A program made the position numbers and the translations under genes. From positions 1 to 10,281 of the forward strand of contig SCVQ01000303.1 of the NCBI GenBank assembly GCA_004296865.1: a DNA stretch of 10,281 nucleotides. The letters are read 5' to 3'. The notes beneath the pieces are model-generated. The model saw nothing but the letters and a program-made list of their open reading frames with translations. It searched no databases and had not been told where the DNA came from. Below are positions 1 to 8,200 of the stretch, piece after piece (within the stretch, counting starts at the first letter, position 1; each line of letters begins with the position of its first letter). Source of the DNA: Nitrospirota bacterium. GTDB lineage: Bacteria; Nitrospirota; Nitrospiria; Nitrospirales; Nitrospiraceae.

Positions 1-1422
1 GGCCACACGCTGTTGCGCATCGATCAACGGGGCCAGACCGAGCAGACGCGTATCCTGGCCTACACGATCAATTTCGCGGCGGACGTGCCGCCCGATCCTG
101 GTCTCGAGTATGCGCTCAAGGGGATCACCGGGGGGTACAAGGGGAACTTCTCCACGACGCCCTATTACCTCAAGGTGCAGGAGTATCGCGACATCGAAAA
201 CCGCGATATCTGGGAGTACCGGCTGAACCTGACGGACGCGCAGATCCGGCGGATGCTGATGCATGCCTGGGAGCTGGGCAATACGCACTTCGATTACTAT
301 TTTTTCAAGGAGAATTGCTCCTACCACATCCTCGCGCTCCTGGAATCTGCCGATCCGAGCCTGCACCTCACGGACCGGTTCCTGTTTTGGACTGTGCCCG
401 CCGATACGGTGCGGGCCTTGACGGACCAGCCTGGGCTTGTCGGCGAGACCGCCTATCGTCCGGCCCGGAGCACGCAGATCAAGCGAAAGCGCGAGCGACT
501 GTCGGAGGGCGAGACGCGCTGGCTGGGGCGGATCACGGGCGTTCCCGCCGTGGCGACGTCCCCGGAGTTCACGCGCCTGGGGATAGACCGCCAGGCCTTC
601 GTGCTCGACGTGGTCTCGGACTACCTGCGCTATCGAGCCGTGACGGACGAAGGAAACGCGGAGCGGTACAAGGAACAGAACCGAGCCGTCTTGATCGCTC
701 GGAGCGGGCTCAGAGTGCCGTCCGAGGTCCTGCGTATCGAGCCGTACACCGCCTCGCCGGAGCAGGGACACAAGACCTCGCGGGCCGGGCTTGGCCTCGG
801 CTGGCGGGGGGGCGAGTTCTTCCAGGACCTGACGGTGCGGGCCGGCCTGCACGACCTGTTGGACCCCGAGAAAGGCTACAGCCCTGACGCGCAGATCGAG
901 CTGGGGGCCGTGAGCCTCCGCCACTATCAGCAACACAACCAGACCAGGCTGGAGCGGGTCACCTTGGCGAATATCGTGTCGCTCTCGCCGCTGGAGTCGC
1001 TCTTTCTCTCACCCTCGTGGAAGGTCAATGCCGGCATGGAGACAGTCAGTCGGCCCGGCTGCCGCTTGTGCAGCAGCGGGAACCTGAACGGCGGTCTCGG
1101 TGGATCGTTCGAGTCGCACCTCTGGCGCCGCGAGGTCCTCTTCGCCTTCGCCGAAGCGGATGCCAATGTCAGCGGCGCCTATCGTGAACAGCATCGGATC
1201 GGGGGCGGCGGCACCCTGGGCGCGTTGGCCACCCTCACGGATCGATGGAAAGTCATGGTCTCGACGACCTATCTTCGCTATCCTCTGGGCGATCGATCCG
1301 ATGACTTTCGGATCTTCTTCGGGCAACGGTATACGGTGCAGGACAACTTGGCGCTCCGGTTCGAGTTCAACCGGCGCTATGATGACAGCCAGGCGGTGTT
1401 CTATGTGCAGGCATTCTTTTGA
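1..1422 (+). CDS. DUF4105 / Lnb_N-type protein with C-terminal outer-membrane-barrel-like region (5' end missing)
   Basis: The frame is open from base 1, so the true start lies upstream. The first in-window start codon, TTG at 13, falls inside the conserved motif GHTLLRID and is not the start. The DUF4105 family (Lnb N-terminal periplasmic domain) has a His in a GHT motif and a Cys in an NC motif, resembling thiol proteases. Here the His is encoded at 4-6 and the Cys at 316-318, within FKENCSYHIL. A Bacteroides member was reported to N-acylate lipoproteins; whether this protein does so is unknown. From about nt 766 on, the protein has alternating amphipathic strands and ends in YVQAFF. A C-terminal aromatic residue is typical of outer-membrane barrels, so I infer a periplasmic enzyme domain attached to a barrel. 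A CxxC pair (RPGCRLC) lies near nt 1054-1072. The gene is followed by a 76-bp gap and a same-strand hydrolase. Family assignment is fairly sure; the function is not. Confidence 0.8.
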   Translation, partial: GHTLLRIDQRGQTEQTRILAYTINFAADVPPDPGLEYALKGITGGYKGNFSTTPYYLKVQEYRDIENRDIWEYRLNLTDAQIRRMLMHAWELGNTHFDYYFFKENCSYHILALLESADPSLHLTDRFLFWTVPADTVRALTDQPGLVGETAYRPARSTQIKRKRERLSEGETRWLGRITGVPAVATSPEFTRLGIDRQAFVLDVVSDYLRYRAVTDEGNAERYKEQNRAVLIARSGLRVPSEVLRIEPYTASPEQGHKTSRAGLGLGWRGGEFFQDLTVRAGLHDLLDPEKGYSPDAQIELGAVSLRHYQQHNQTRLERVTLANIVSLSPLESLFLSPSWKVNAGMETVSRPGCRLCSSGNLNGGLGGSFESHLWRREVLFAFAEADANVSGAYREQHRIGGGGTLGALATLTDRWKVMVSTTYLRYPLGDRSDDFRIFFGQRYTVQDNLALRFEFNRRYDDSQAVFYVQAFF

Positions 1423-1427
1423 AGAAG

Positions 1428-1490
1428 CTGTCAGCCGTCAGCACTCAGCCTTCTGAAAAAATCTGATAGCCGATAGCTGAAGGCAGGAGC
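1428..1490. repeat. Degenerate 7-bp tandem repeats between the DUF4105 gene and the hydrolase
   Basis: Three head-to-tail heptads ending in TCAG (CTGTCAG at 1428, CCGTCAG at 1435, CACTCAG at 1442) are followed by an A-rich spacer. Then come CTGATAG at 1463, CCGATAG at 1470 and CTGAAGG at 1477. The two halves are related in inverted sense (TCAG against CTGA; CCTTC at 1449 against GAAGG at 1479), so an imperfect hairpin is possible. The array runs directly into the ribosome binding site of the next gene. The 7-bp period is visible by eye; any function is unknown. Confidence 0.6.
1485..1489 (+). promoter_or_regulatory. Ribosome binding site AGGAG of the alpha/beta hydrolase
   Basis: AGGAG lies 9 nt before the GTG at 1499 and supports that non-ATG start. 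It sits at the end of the heptad-repeat stretch. Confidence 0.65.
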
Positions 1491-1498
1491 GAAGCGAC

Positions 1499-2260
1499 GT
1501 GTCCAATATCCTTGATCAGATCTTTGTCTACCATCCAATGCCCTGGATCGACCGGGACTGGGCCCGTGTGAGCGGGATCCCGTTGGAGGAGGTCTGGTTT
1601 CAGGCGGAGGATGGCCCCCGCCTCTTCGGCTGGTATGTCGAAGCCAGAGGAACCGGGGCCGTGCTCCTCTGGTGTCACGGCAACGCGGGCAATATCATTC
1701 ACCGGCTGGAGAACTTGGTCGAGCTGTACCGACTGGGCCTTTCGGTCTTCATCTTCGACTATCGAGGCTATGGCCGAAGCAACGGAACTCCCTCTGAGGA
1801 GGGGTTGTATGCCGACGCGCTGGCGGCCTACACCTATGTAACCGAAACGCGCCGCATGGCGCCGCAGCGGCTGGTCCTCTTCGGCCGCTCTCTGGGCGCG
1901 GCCGTGGCCGTGGAATTAGCCAGTCGGCAACCGGCAGCCGGCCTGATCCTTGAATCCCCCTTTCCGTCGGTTGCGGCCGTGGTCCGTCATTATTATGGGG
2001 GGCTCCCTCTGCACTGGTTCCTGGGGGCGCGGTTCAATTTGGCCGATCGGTTGAAGCAGATCTCGATCCCGGTGCTGGTCGTCCATGGGGATCGGGACGA
2101 GGTCATTCCGATTGAATTGGGGCGACAGGTCTTTGAAGCGGCCCAAGAGCCGAAGTCGTTCTACCCGGTGCCCGGCGCCGGCCATAACGACTTGTATCTG
2201 GTCGGGGGAAGGGCCTACTTCCAGCGCTTGAAGCAATTCGTCGAGACTGTGGTTCGGTGA
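1499..2260 (+). CDS. Alpha/beta hydrolase, ABHD13/ABHD17/BEM46-like serine hydrolase
   Basis: This is a 253-residue single-domain protein starting at GTG, supported by AGGAG 9 nt upstream. The fold markers appear in order. The oxyanion-hole motif CHGNAGN is at about residues 59-65, and the FDYRGYGRSNG turn is at 86-96. The nucleophile elbow GRSLG places the catalytic Ser at 131. HGDRDEVIP at 196-204 places the likely Asp at 200, and GAGHNDL places the His at 229. No signal peptide or membrane segment is visible, so it is probably cytosolic. Relatives act on esters or thioesters (mammalian ABHD17 proteins are depalmitoylases), but the substrate cannot be read from sequence. It follows the DUF4105 gene on the same strand after 76 bp and is closed by a hairpin-plus-T-run terminator. 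Co-transcription with the upstream gene is possible. Family is confident, substrate unknown. Confidence 0.9.
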   Translation: MSNILDQIFVYHPMPWIDRDWARVSGIPLEEVWFQAEDGPRLFGWYVEARGTGAVLLWCHGNAGNIIHRLENLVELYRLGLSVFIFDYRGYGRSNGTPSEEGLYADALAAYTYVTETRRMAPQRLVLFGRSLGAAVAVELASRQPAAGLILESPFPSVAAVVRHYYGGLPLHWFLGARFNLADRLKQISIPVLVVHGDRDEVIPIELGRQVFEAAQEPKSFYPVPGAGHNDLYLVGGRAYFQRLKQFVETVVR

Positions 2261-2310
2261 AGGCGCGTGGGGCTTCGCGGGACGTCTTATTGACGGAGTA
2301 TTATTGTTTG

Positions 2311-2329
2311 GCGCTCACGGAGCGTTTTT
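2311..2329 (+). terminator. Rho-independent terminator after the hydrolase gene
   Basis: A perfect 5-bp stem (CGCTC at 2312-2316, GAGCG at 2320-2324) with a 3-nt loop is followed at once by TTTTT at 2325-2329. It lies 51 bp after the hydrolase stop codon and before the mlaA promoter candidate. The stem is short, so efficiency may be moderate. Confidence 0.6.
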
Positions 2330-2356
2330 GGTAAAGTGTGGCGATGCCGGGGGCGG

Positions 2357-2385
2357 TTGAGCCTGGTTCCATTGCCGGATAGAAG
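2357..2385 (+). promoter_or_regulatory. Candidate sigma70-type promoter of mlaA
   Basis: TTGAGC (2357-2362) and TAGAAG (2380-2385) are separated by 17 bp; each matches four of six consensus bases. The pair lies just after the intrinsic terminator and about 60 bp before the chosen GTG start. This is a by-eye match only. Confidence 0.4.
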
Positions 2386-2432
2386 AAGCCGAATGGGGAC
2401 GGACATGAGGGATGGTTGCACAGGGCGGGCCT

Positions 2433-2440
2433 AAGGAGGA
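2433..2440 (+). promoter_or_regulatory. Strong ribosome binding site AAGGAGGA that fixes the mlaA start
   Basis: The sequence is almost fully complementary to the 16S rRNA 3' end and sits 7 nt before GTG at 2448. It lies inside the reading frame if the earlier ATG at 2412 is used. That argues for 2448 and against 2412. Confidence 0.75.
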
Positions 2441-2447
2441 AGCGGGG

Positions 2448-3620
2448 GTGATTCGGGCGATGCGACGGGTGTGTGGAGTCGGACGATGGGTTGCGATGAT
2501 CCTGCTGGTTGTTGGAAGCGAAGGCTGCTCGATGCCGCTCAAGCCGTTTCCGACACTCGACGTCACTCCCTCCTTGCCATCCTTTGATGCCGTTGGCGTC
2601 CGTGATCTTATTCCGGACGGACTGTCGATTCAGACGGAGGGGGCGTCCGATTACAGGAATGAGACGAGACAAGAGGAAAAGACGCCCGCCCGTCCTCCCG
2701 ACCGTACTATCGATCAGCTGATGGCTGTGGCCGTGGTGCCGGCCTTGTGTTCCGAGGACACCCTTGCCCCCGAGATTTGCACCGAGGAGAGCCCTGTCGT
2801 ATCGGCGTCATCGGTGCCAAGTGAGGCCGCTCCGCCGGTCCTGGCCCAGGTGCCTGCCATTCAGGTCGAGGGGCCGGGCGAGTTGTTCCGTGGGCCGGAG
2901 CCGGTGCAGGAGGAACCCTACGATCCGTTCCAGAAAGAGGACGAGGCCGGCGGGGCCATTGAAGAATACGACCCCTGGGAACCCTTCAACCAGGCGATGT
3001 TCACGTTCAACCGCAAACTGGATGAGTATGTCGTCAAGCCGGTCGCGACAGTCTATGACAAGGTGATGCCGGACCCGCTGGAGCTCGGCTTCCGCAATGC
3101 CTTCCACAACATCCGGTTTGCGCCGCGCTTTTTCAACAATCTGTTTCAGGGCAAGTTCAAAGGAGCTGGGATCGAGGCGGGCAGTTTCCTCGTCAACAGT
3201 ACCCTGGGAGTCGCCGGGTTCTTCAACTTTTCAAAAAATGTCTTGGAGTGGGACACCCCCGACGAGGATACGGGTCAGACGCTCGGCGTCTTTGGCGCCA
3301 AGCCAGGCCCCTACCTCGTGTTGCCCTTCCTGGGGTCCTTCACGCTCCGGGACGGCATCGGGTTTGTCGGCGACTTGGCGTTGGACCCCTTCAACTGGTT
3401 GGTCATGCCCTTCACCAACATTAACGGTGCGCCTCAGCTCATGACCAACGAAAGCACGGTCACCTTCGCACAGTTGGGGACGAGGGCCGGCTACATGGTC
3501 AACGAGCGGGCCATCAATATCGAGACGACCTTCGAAGGGGTGGAAGCGTCGGTCGTGGATCTCTACGGCGCGGTCCGCAACGCCTACCTGCAGAAACGAG
3601 CCAAGGCCATCAGGAAATAA
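2448..3620 (+). CDS. mlaA: MlaA (VacJ) family outer-membrane lipoprotein with long N-terminal linker
   Basis: MlaA sits in the outer membrane and removes mislocalised phospholipids from its outer leaflet for retrograde transport through the Mla pathway. From GTG 2448 (AAGGAGGA 7 nt upstream; the ATG at 2412 has no such site) the protein has 390 residues. The N-terminus has Arg residues, a hydrophobic segment (about 14-23) and Cys27 as the likely lipidated residue. The lipobox VGSEGC is unorthodox. Residues 28-174 form a Pro/Glu-rich, probably disordered linker with two Cys (101 and 111). The MlaA domain starts at DPWEPFN (175) and continues through FNRKLDEYVVKP, the VNSTLGVAGFF block and GPYLVLPFLGSFTLRDG. 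E. coli MlaA has about 250 residues, so the linker is extra. No other mla gene lies in the window. Kbl converges on it from the other strand. Family is secure; the role of the linker is unknown. Confidence 0.92.
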   Translation: MIRAMRRVCGVGRWVAMILLVVGSEGCSMPLKPFPTLDVTPSLPSFDAVGVRDLIPDGLSIQTEGASDYRNETRQEEKTPARPPDRTIDQLMAVAVVPALCSEDTLAPEICTEESPVVSASSVPSEAAPPVLAQVPAIQVEGPGELFRGPEPVQEEPYDPFQKEDEAGGAIEEYDPWEPFNQAMFTFNRKLDEYVVKPVATVYDKVMPDPLELGFRNAFHNIRFAPRFFNNLFQGKFKGAGIEAGSFLVNSTLGVAGFFNFSKNVLEWDTPDEDTGQTLGVFGAKPGPYLVLPFLGSFTLRDGIGFVGDLALDPFNWLVMPFTNINGAPQLMTNESTVTFAQLGTRAGYMVNERAINIETTFEGVEASVVDLYGAVRNAYLQKRAKAIRK

Positions 3621-3663
3621 GTGCTGGGGGCTGAGTAACGCGGGGTGAGGACTCCGCACTCAC
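3621..3663. repeat. Degenerate heptad-like sequence between mlaA and kbl
   Basis: Right after the mlaA stop codon there are weak 7-bp-spaced elements (TGCTGGG at 3622, GGCTGAG at 3629, GGGTGAG at 3643). A small inverted repeat follows: GTGAG at 3645-3649 and CTCAC at 3659-3663. It lies between convergent genes and might help end transcription, but there is no T-run. It is weaker than the other heptad arrays in the window. Confidence 0.35.
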
Positions 3664-3672
3664 GTCATAGCC

Positions 3673-4875
3673 CTACTTGATGGCGCCGAGTTCCCGGCCT
3701 ACCTTTGCAAAGGCGCGCACCGCCTGTTCGAGCTGCGCGCGCGTGTGCGCCGCCGACATCTGCACGCGGATTCTGGCCTGCCCTTTCGGCACGACCGGAA
3801 AACTGAACCCGGTAACATAGATGCCTTCCTGGAGCAGGCGGTCGGCCATGTTGGTGGCCAGCGCGGCCTCGCCCAGCATGATCGGGATAATCGGATGGTG
3901 CCCCGGCACCAGCGTGAAGCCGAGCGCGGCCAGTTCGTGCCGAAAGAACGCCGCGTTCTCGCGCAGCGCCTCCCGCAACGCGTCTCCCTGCGAGGTCAGC
4001 GTCAGCGCTTGCAGGGCTGCGGCCGTGATCACGGGCGGGAGCGCATTGGAGAACAGATAGGGGCGGGACCGCTGCCGCAGCAACTCGATGATCCCGGCGC
4101 GGCCGGAGGTGAAGCCGCCGGAGGCGCCCCCCAACGCCTTTCCCAACGTGCTCGTGATGAGATCGACGCGGTCGGCCACCCCGCAATGGTCCGGCGTGCC
4201 TCGGCCGCTCGTACCGAGCACACCGGTCGCGTGGCTGTCATCCACCACCACCACCGCATCATAGCGCTCTGCCAGGTCGGCGATGTCCTGGAGCCTAGCC
4301 ATATCTCCGTCCATCGAAAAGATGCCGTCGGTGGCGATCAGGCGCAGGCGGCAGGTCGCGGCTTGCTTGAGCGCCGTCTCCAACTCCTGCATGTCGGCAT
4401 GGGCGTAGCGGAACCGTTGGGCTTTCGAGAGGCGGATGCCGTCGATCAGGCTGGCATGGTTCAGCGCGTCGCTGATCACGGCGTCCTGTTCGTCCAGCAG
4501 CGTCTCGAACAGACCCCCGTTCGCGTCGAAGCAAGAACTATAGAGGATCGTGTCGTCCGTGCCTAAGAAGGTGGACAGGGCCCGCTCCAAACGCTTGTGC
4601 AAGTCCTGCGTGCCGCAGATGAAGCGCACCGACGCCATGCCGTAGCCGTGGTGCTTCAGCCCGTCCATGGCCGCCTGCACCACGGCTGGATGGTTGGCCA
4701 AGCCGAGATAGTTGTTGGCGCAAAGGTTCAGGGCCTTGTTCTGTCCCCCGCCCTGGGCCACCCGAATCTCAGCCCCTTGCGGCCCCAGCAACTGCCGCTC
4801 GGTCTTGTGCAGACCGGAAGACCGGATGTCCGCGAGCCGCTCATCGACGACTTGTTTGAAGGATCTGTAAGCCAT
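3673..4875 (-). CDS. kbl: 2-amino-3-ketobutyrate CoA ligase (glycine C-acetyltransferase)
   Basis: This PLP enzyme splits 2-amino-3-ketobutyrate with CoA into glycine and acetyl-CoA, the second step of threonine breakdown after Tdh. At 400 residues it has the usual family length. It belongs to the alpha-oxoamine synthase group (KBL, BioF, ALAS, SPT). Visible landmarks are [12 protein letters not shown] (52-63), SVRFICGTQ (82-90), SCFDANGG (114-121) and NHASLIDG (139-146). VDDSHATG carries Asp212 and His215, which contact [16 protein letters not shown] carries the Schiff-base Lys245. The C-terminal [11 protein letters not shown] (368-378) is KBL-typical and argues for KBL over BioF. The start ATG has GAGG 6 nt upstream. 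Its partner tdh is on the same strand in this window but about 3.8 kb away, with a kinase gene on the opposite strand between them. Confidence 0.95.
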   Translation of the reverse strand: MAYRSFKQVVDERLADIRSSGLHKTERQLLGPQGAEIRVAQGGGQNKALNLCANNYLGLANHPAVVQAAMDGLKHHGYGMASVRFICGTQDLHKRLERALSTFLGTDDTILYSSCFDANGGLFETLLDEQDAVISDALNHASLIDGIRLSKAQRFRYAHADMQELETALKQAATCRLRLIATDGIFSMDGDMARLQDIADLAERYDAVVVVDDSHATGVLGTSGRGTPDHCGVADRVDLITSTLGKALGGASGGFTSGRAGIIELLRQRSRPYLFSNALPPVITAAALQALTLTSQGDALREALRENAAFFRHELAALGFTLVPGHHPIIPIMLGEAALATNMADRLLQEGIYVTGFSFPVVPKGQARIRVQMSAAHTRAQLEQAVRAFAKVGRELGAIK

Positions 4876-4881
4876 GATATG

Positions 4882-4885
4882 CCTC
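4882..4885 (-). promoter_or_regulatory. Ribosome binding site GAGG of kbl
   Basis: On the minus strand, GAGG lies 6 nt before the ATG whose first base is 4875. It supports the start that gives the standard KBL length. Confidence 0.6.
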
Positions 4886-4898
4886 GTCGTACCGATTG

Positions 4899-4925
4899 AT
4901 TGTAATACGTTGCTGTCGGTTCTAA
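4899..4925 (-). promoter_or_regulatory. Candidate promoter of kbl
   Basis: On the minus strand, TACAAT (4904-4899) is a five-of-six match to the -10 consensus. TTAGAA (4925-4920) is a four-of-six -35 candidate, but the spacer is only 15 bp. The implied leader is about 17-20 nt. The -10 is good; the -35 is doubtful. Confidence 0.4.
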
Positions 4926-4955
4926 CACATTATTTTCGTATCGCTAGACCCGTGG

Positions 4956-4984
4956 TTGACAAGCCAGCCCCCCCTCTATACGAT
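4956..4984 (+). promoter_or_regulatory. Candidate strong sigma70-type promoter for the hybrid kinase
   Basis: A perfect TTGACA (4956-4961) is followed after 17 bp by TACGAT (4979-4984), four of six bases of TATAAT. The start of transcription would be near 4991, giving a leader of roughly 220 nt before the kinase. It is the best promoter match in the window, but there is no experimental support. Confidence 0.55.
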
Positions 4985-5212
4985 GCGCCCGATCAATACG
5001 GTTGGGCGAGTTGGGTGCGGCTAGATGTTTCGGCAGTGCCTTCGTGACCGCCCGCGAATCTCCACGATGCTTCTCCCTGGTCTCTAAGAGCGACTGATAC
5101 ACACCATCGTTTCGCTCTGGGTCACCGTGAGCGATGCAATGCACATCCCAACTGCGTTGCGGTGTTGTCGGGCTCGTGGTCGCAAGGTCCAGACCCCTGA
5201 CCAGAAGGCAGG

Positions 5213-8200
5213 GTGCGCCGAGTGAGAACCACGTTTATGCAGAAATCGGATAAGAAGCGATCCTACGCCAAGCTCCCCCTGCTCATTGCGGCGATGACGG
5301 TCCTGGCGCTGGGGATCGGCGCCCTGGGTCTACTCTACATTGAGAGCCGCCTGGTGGCATCCACGGGGGAGAGCCTGGCGCTGGCAGCCGCTGACATCGC
5401 AGGCCAGTTGGATCAGGTCCTCTTCGAGCGATACGGGGATGTCCGGATGACCGCCGCCACCCTGGCCCCACAGATGCGGGATCCGGCGGCACTGGCCGCT
5501 TATCTCAACCGAATGAAGGAGGAGTATCTCGTCTACCGCTGGCTCGGCGTCACGGATGAGCGGGGCCGGATCGTGGCCGCGACGAATCCGGGCATGGTGA
5601 TGGTCGATCTGAGCCAGGAACGTTGGTTCCAGGCCGTGCGTATGATGCGGGACAGGCGGAGCGTGGATCTGCAGGATGTGGCGTTCTCTCCGGAAGCGGG
5701 CGGAGTGAGGACGGTGGCCTTTTCGGCGCCGATCCTGGACGATCGAGGACAGTTCCTCGGCGCGGTGACGGCCCACGTTGGATTGTCCGAATTGGAAGAC
5801 GTGATCGGGCGGACGGTCGCGACCTTCCAGATGCAGCGCGGCGGGGTCGGCAAGATCGAGTGGCAGTTCATGAGCCGCGACGGGACGGTGATTGCCGATT
5901 CGCTGCTGCGAGAGGAAGGACAGGTCAACCTGAAGCAAGAGGGCCTGCCGTCCGCGCTGCTGAGCGAAACGGCCGGGTCAGGCTATGTGGAGGAGCAGCA
6001 CCTCCGTCGGCACGTGTCGGTCGTGACCGGCTTTGCGCGGACCGAGGGTTACGGGGAATTCCCCGGATTTCAGTGGGGGGTCTTGGTGCGGGTGGATCGG
6101 AGCGACATTCTGGCCCCGATCCGGTCCGTGCTCTGGAAGCTGGGCGCGGCCGGGGCCGTCGCCTGGGTCCCGCTGCTCGGCTTTTTGATCTGGATGACGG
6201 GGCGCTTGCGCACCGAATGGAGCACGGCGGAGGGGCGGGGACAGAGGCTCTCCACGATCCTGACCAGTATCGGCGATGCAGTGATCGTCACCGACGCGCA
6301 AGGTCTCGTCGCGTTCATGAATCCTGTGGCGCAGGACCTCACGGGGTGGAGGCAGGAGGAGGCGGTCGGCCGGGAGCTGGGAACCGTCTTTGTCATCGTC
6401 AACGAATCCACCAGGGAGACGGTCGAGAGTCCCGTCACCAAAGCGCTGCGCGAAGGCGTGATCGTGGGGCTCGCGAACCATACCGTTCTGCTTGCCAAGG
6501 ACGGGACGGAGCATCCGATCGACGACAGCGGCGCGCCGGTTCGGGATCACACCGGCACCATGACCGGGGTGGTCCTGGTGTTCCGTGACATCGCGAATCG
6601 CAAACAGGCCGAGGCCGCCTTGCGGGAGTCGGCGCTGCGCTTCCGCTCGGTGATCGAGTCGGCTGCCGACGCGATCATTGTGGCTGACCATGACGGGAAC
6701 ATCGCCTCCTGGAATCCGGCCGCGCAGCGCATCTTCGGCTATGCCGAAGAGGAAATCATCGGGCAGCCGCTGACGATCTTGATGCCGGAACGTTACCGGG
6801 AGCCCCATCGCCGCGGACTGGAGCGCATGAGGGCGACGGGGGCTTCCCGCGTGATCGGCACCACCCTCGAGGCCCATGGGCTGCACAAGGACGGCCGTGA
6901 GTTTCCCGTGGAATGTTCTTTGGCCATGTGGACCATGGGCGACAAGACGTTTTTCAGCGGCATCCTCCGCGATCTGACCGAACGCAAGCGAAACGAGCGC
7001 TGGCTTGCCGCCCAGTACGAGGTGGCACGCGTCCTGGCCGAGAGCCACTCGCTCGAAGAGGCGGGGCCGCGCCTGTTGCAGGCGGTCTGTGAAAGCCTGG
7101 ACTGGAACATCGGGGCCCTCTGGCGGGTGGACCGGCGGGCCAACGCGCTGCGCTGCGTCGAGATCTGGCACGGGCTCTCGAACGGACTGGAAGAGTTTCG
7201 AGCGCTGACCAGCACGATCACTTTTTCACCGGGTGAAGGACTGCCGGGCCGTGTCTGGGCGAACGGCGCGCCATCCTGGATCTTCGACGTCGTCACGGAC
7301 ACCAATTTTCCCCGCGCTTCGATCGCCAAGCGGGAAGAGCTGCACGGGGCTTTCGGCTTTCCGATCCGGCTGGGCGACACGGTCCTCGGCGTCATGGAGT
7401 TTTACAGCCATGAGTCCCGCCAGCCGGACGACGCCTTATTGAAGATGATGGATGACGTTGGCCTCAAGGTCGGCCAGTTCGTCGAACGGGTGCAACTGGA
7501 GGAGCAACTCCGCCATGCGCAGAGGCTGGACGCGGTGGGGCGGCTGGCGGGCGGGGTGGCCCACGACTTCAACAATCTGTTGACCGTCATCAGCGGGTGC
7601 AGCACGCTCCTGCTGCGCCGCCTGGGCGCCGAGGATGCCTTGCGCCGGTATCCCCAGGAGATTCAGCAGGCCAGCGAACGGGCCGCCGCCTTGACCCAGC
7701 AATTGTTGGCCTTCAGCCGGAAGCAGATGCTCGAGCCCAAGGTGTTGAACCTCAAGAACAGCGTGGCCGCGATGGACTCCATGCTCCGGCGGTTGATTGG
7801 GGAGCACATCGATTTGGCGATCAGGTTTGGCGAAAACTTGGGCCGGGTCAAAGCGGACCCGGGCCAGATCGAGCAAGTGATTGTGAACCTGGTGGTCAAC
7901 GCGCGCGATGCGATGCCGGACGGCGGAAAACTGACCATCGAAACGGCCAATGTGGACCTGGATCAGGCCTATGCCAGCCACCACATGACGGCTCAGCCAG
8001 GCGCCTATGTGATGCTGGCGATCAGCGACACGGGGCATGGGATGGATGAGGAAACCCAGGCGCGTCTCTTCGAGCCCTTCTTCACGACCAAGGAAAAAGG
8101 CAAGGGCACGGGACTTGGGCTGTCCACCGTCTATGGGATCATCAAGCAAAGCGGCGGATCGATCTGGGTCTATAGCGAGCTGGGACGGGGCACGACGTTC

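Larger units (their letters stand above)
4876..5212. other. 337-bp divergent intergenic region between kbl and the hybrid kinase
   Basis: No convincing gene is seen here. It holds candidate promoters for both directions (minus near 4899-4925, plus at 4956-4984). It also includes a roughly 220-nt leader ahead of the kinase start. The leader contains one small hairpin: TCGCTC at 5112-5117 pairs with GAGCGA at 5129-5134 around an 11-nt loop. I recognise no riboswitch. Two short ATG frames in the leader (4983-5024, 13 codons; 5025-5087, 20 codons) lack ribosome binding sites. Confidence 0.5.

Noticed and set aside
2290..2337. Other promoter-like pairs upstream of mlaA (TTGACG at 2290; TTGGCG at 2308 with TAAAGT at 2332)
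   Set aside because: TTGACG has no -10 at a proper distance, and TTGGCG overlaps the stem of the intrinsic terminator. The pair at 2357-2385 is better placed.
3745..4566. Plus-strand open frame of 273 codons opposite kbl
   Set aside because: It is the antisense of conserved KBL motifs, has a His/Arg/Gln-rich composition without domains, and is a shadow of the real gene.
3673..4875. Alternative identity of kbl as BioF or another alpha-oxoamine synthase
   Set aside because: Length, C-terminal motifs and a tdh gene on the same strand nearby favour KBL. No biotin genes are present in the window.
4983..5087. Possible leader peptides (13 and 20 codons) in the kinase leader
   Set aside because: Neither ATG has a Shine-Dalgarno sequence, there is no run of regulatory codons (for example Thr or Gly), and no attenuator-like terminator follows.
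4944..5144. Minus-strand 66-codon frame in the kbl-kinase gap
   Set aside because: No good ribosome binding site or recognisable motif is seen, and it runs across the kinase promoter candidate. I treat it as chance.
5345..6127. Idea that the kinase's Cache domain senses amino acids, suggested by the threonine-pathway neighbours
   Set aside because: The amino-acid-binding Cache motif as I know it needs an Arg two residues before a Trp-aromatic pair. Here the aligned residues are Glu136, Arg137, Trp138, Phe139, so the key Arg is replaced. The ligand is left open.
5978..7171. Long minus-strand open frame (397 codons) opposite the kinase
   Set aside because: It is antisense to clearly conserved PAS and GAF coding sequence and shows no recognisable domain. 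High GC content makes long antisense frames common. The same applies to the 372-codon frame at 7436-8554.
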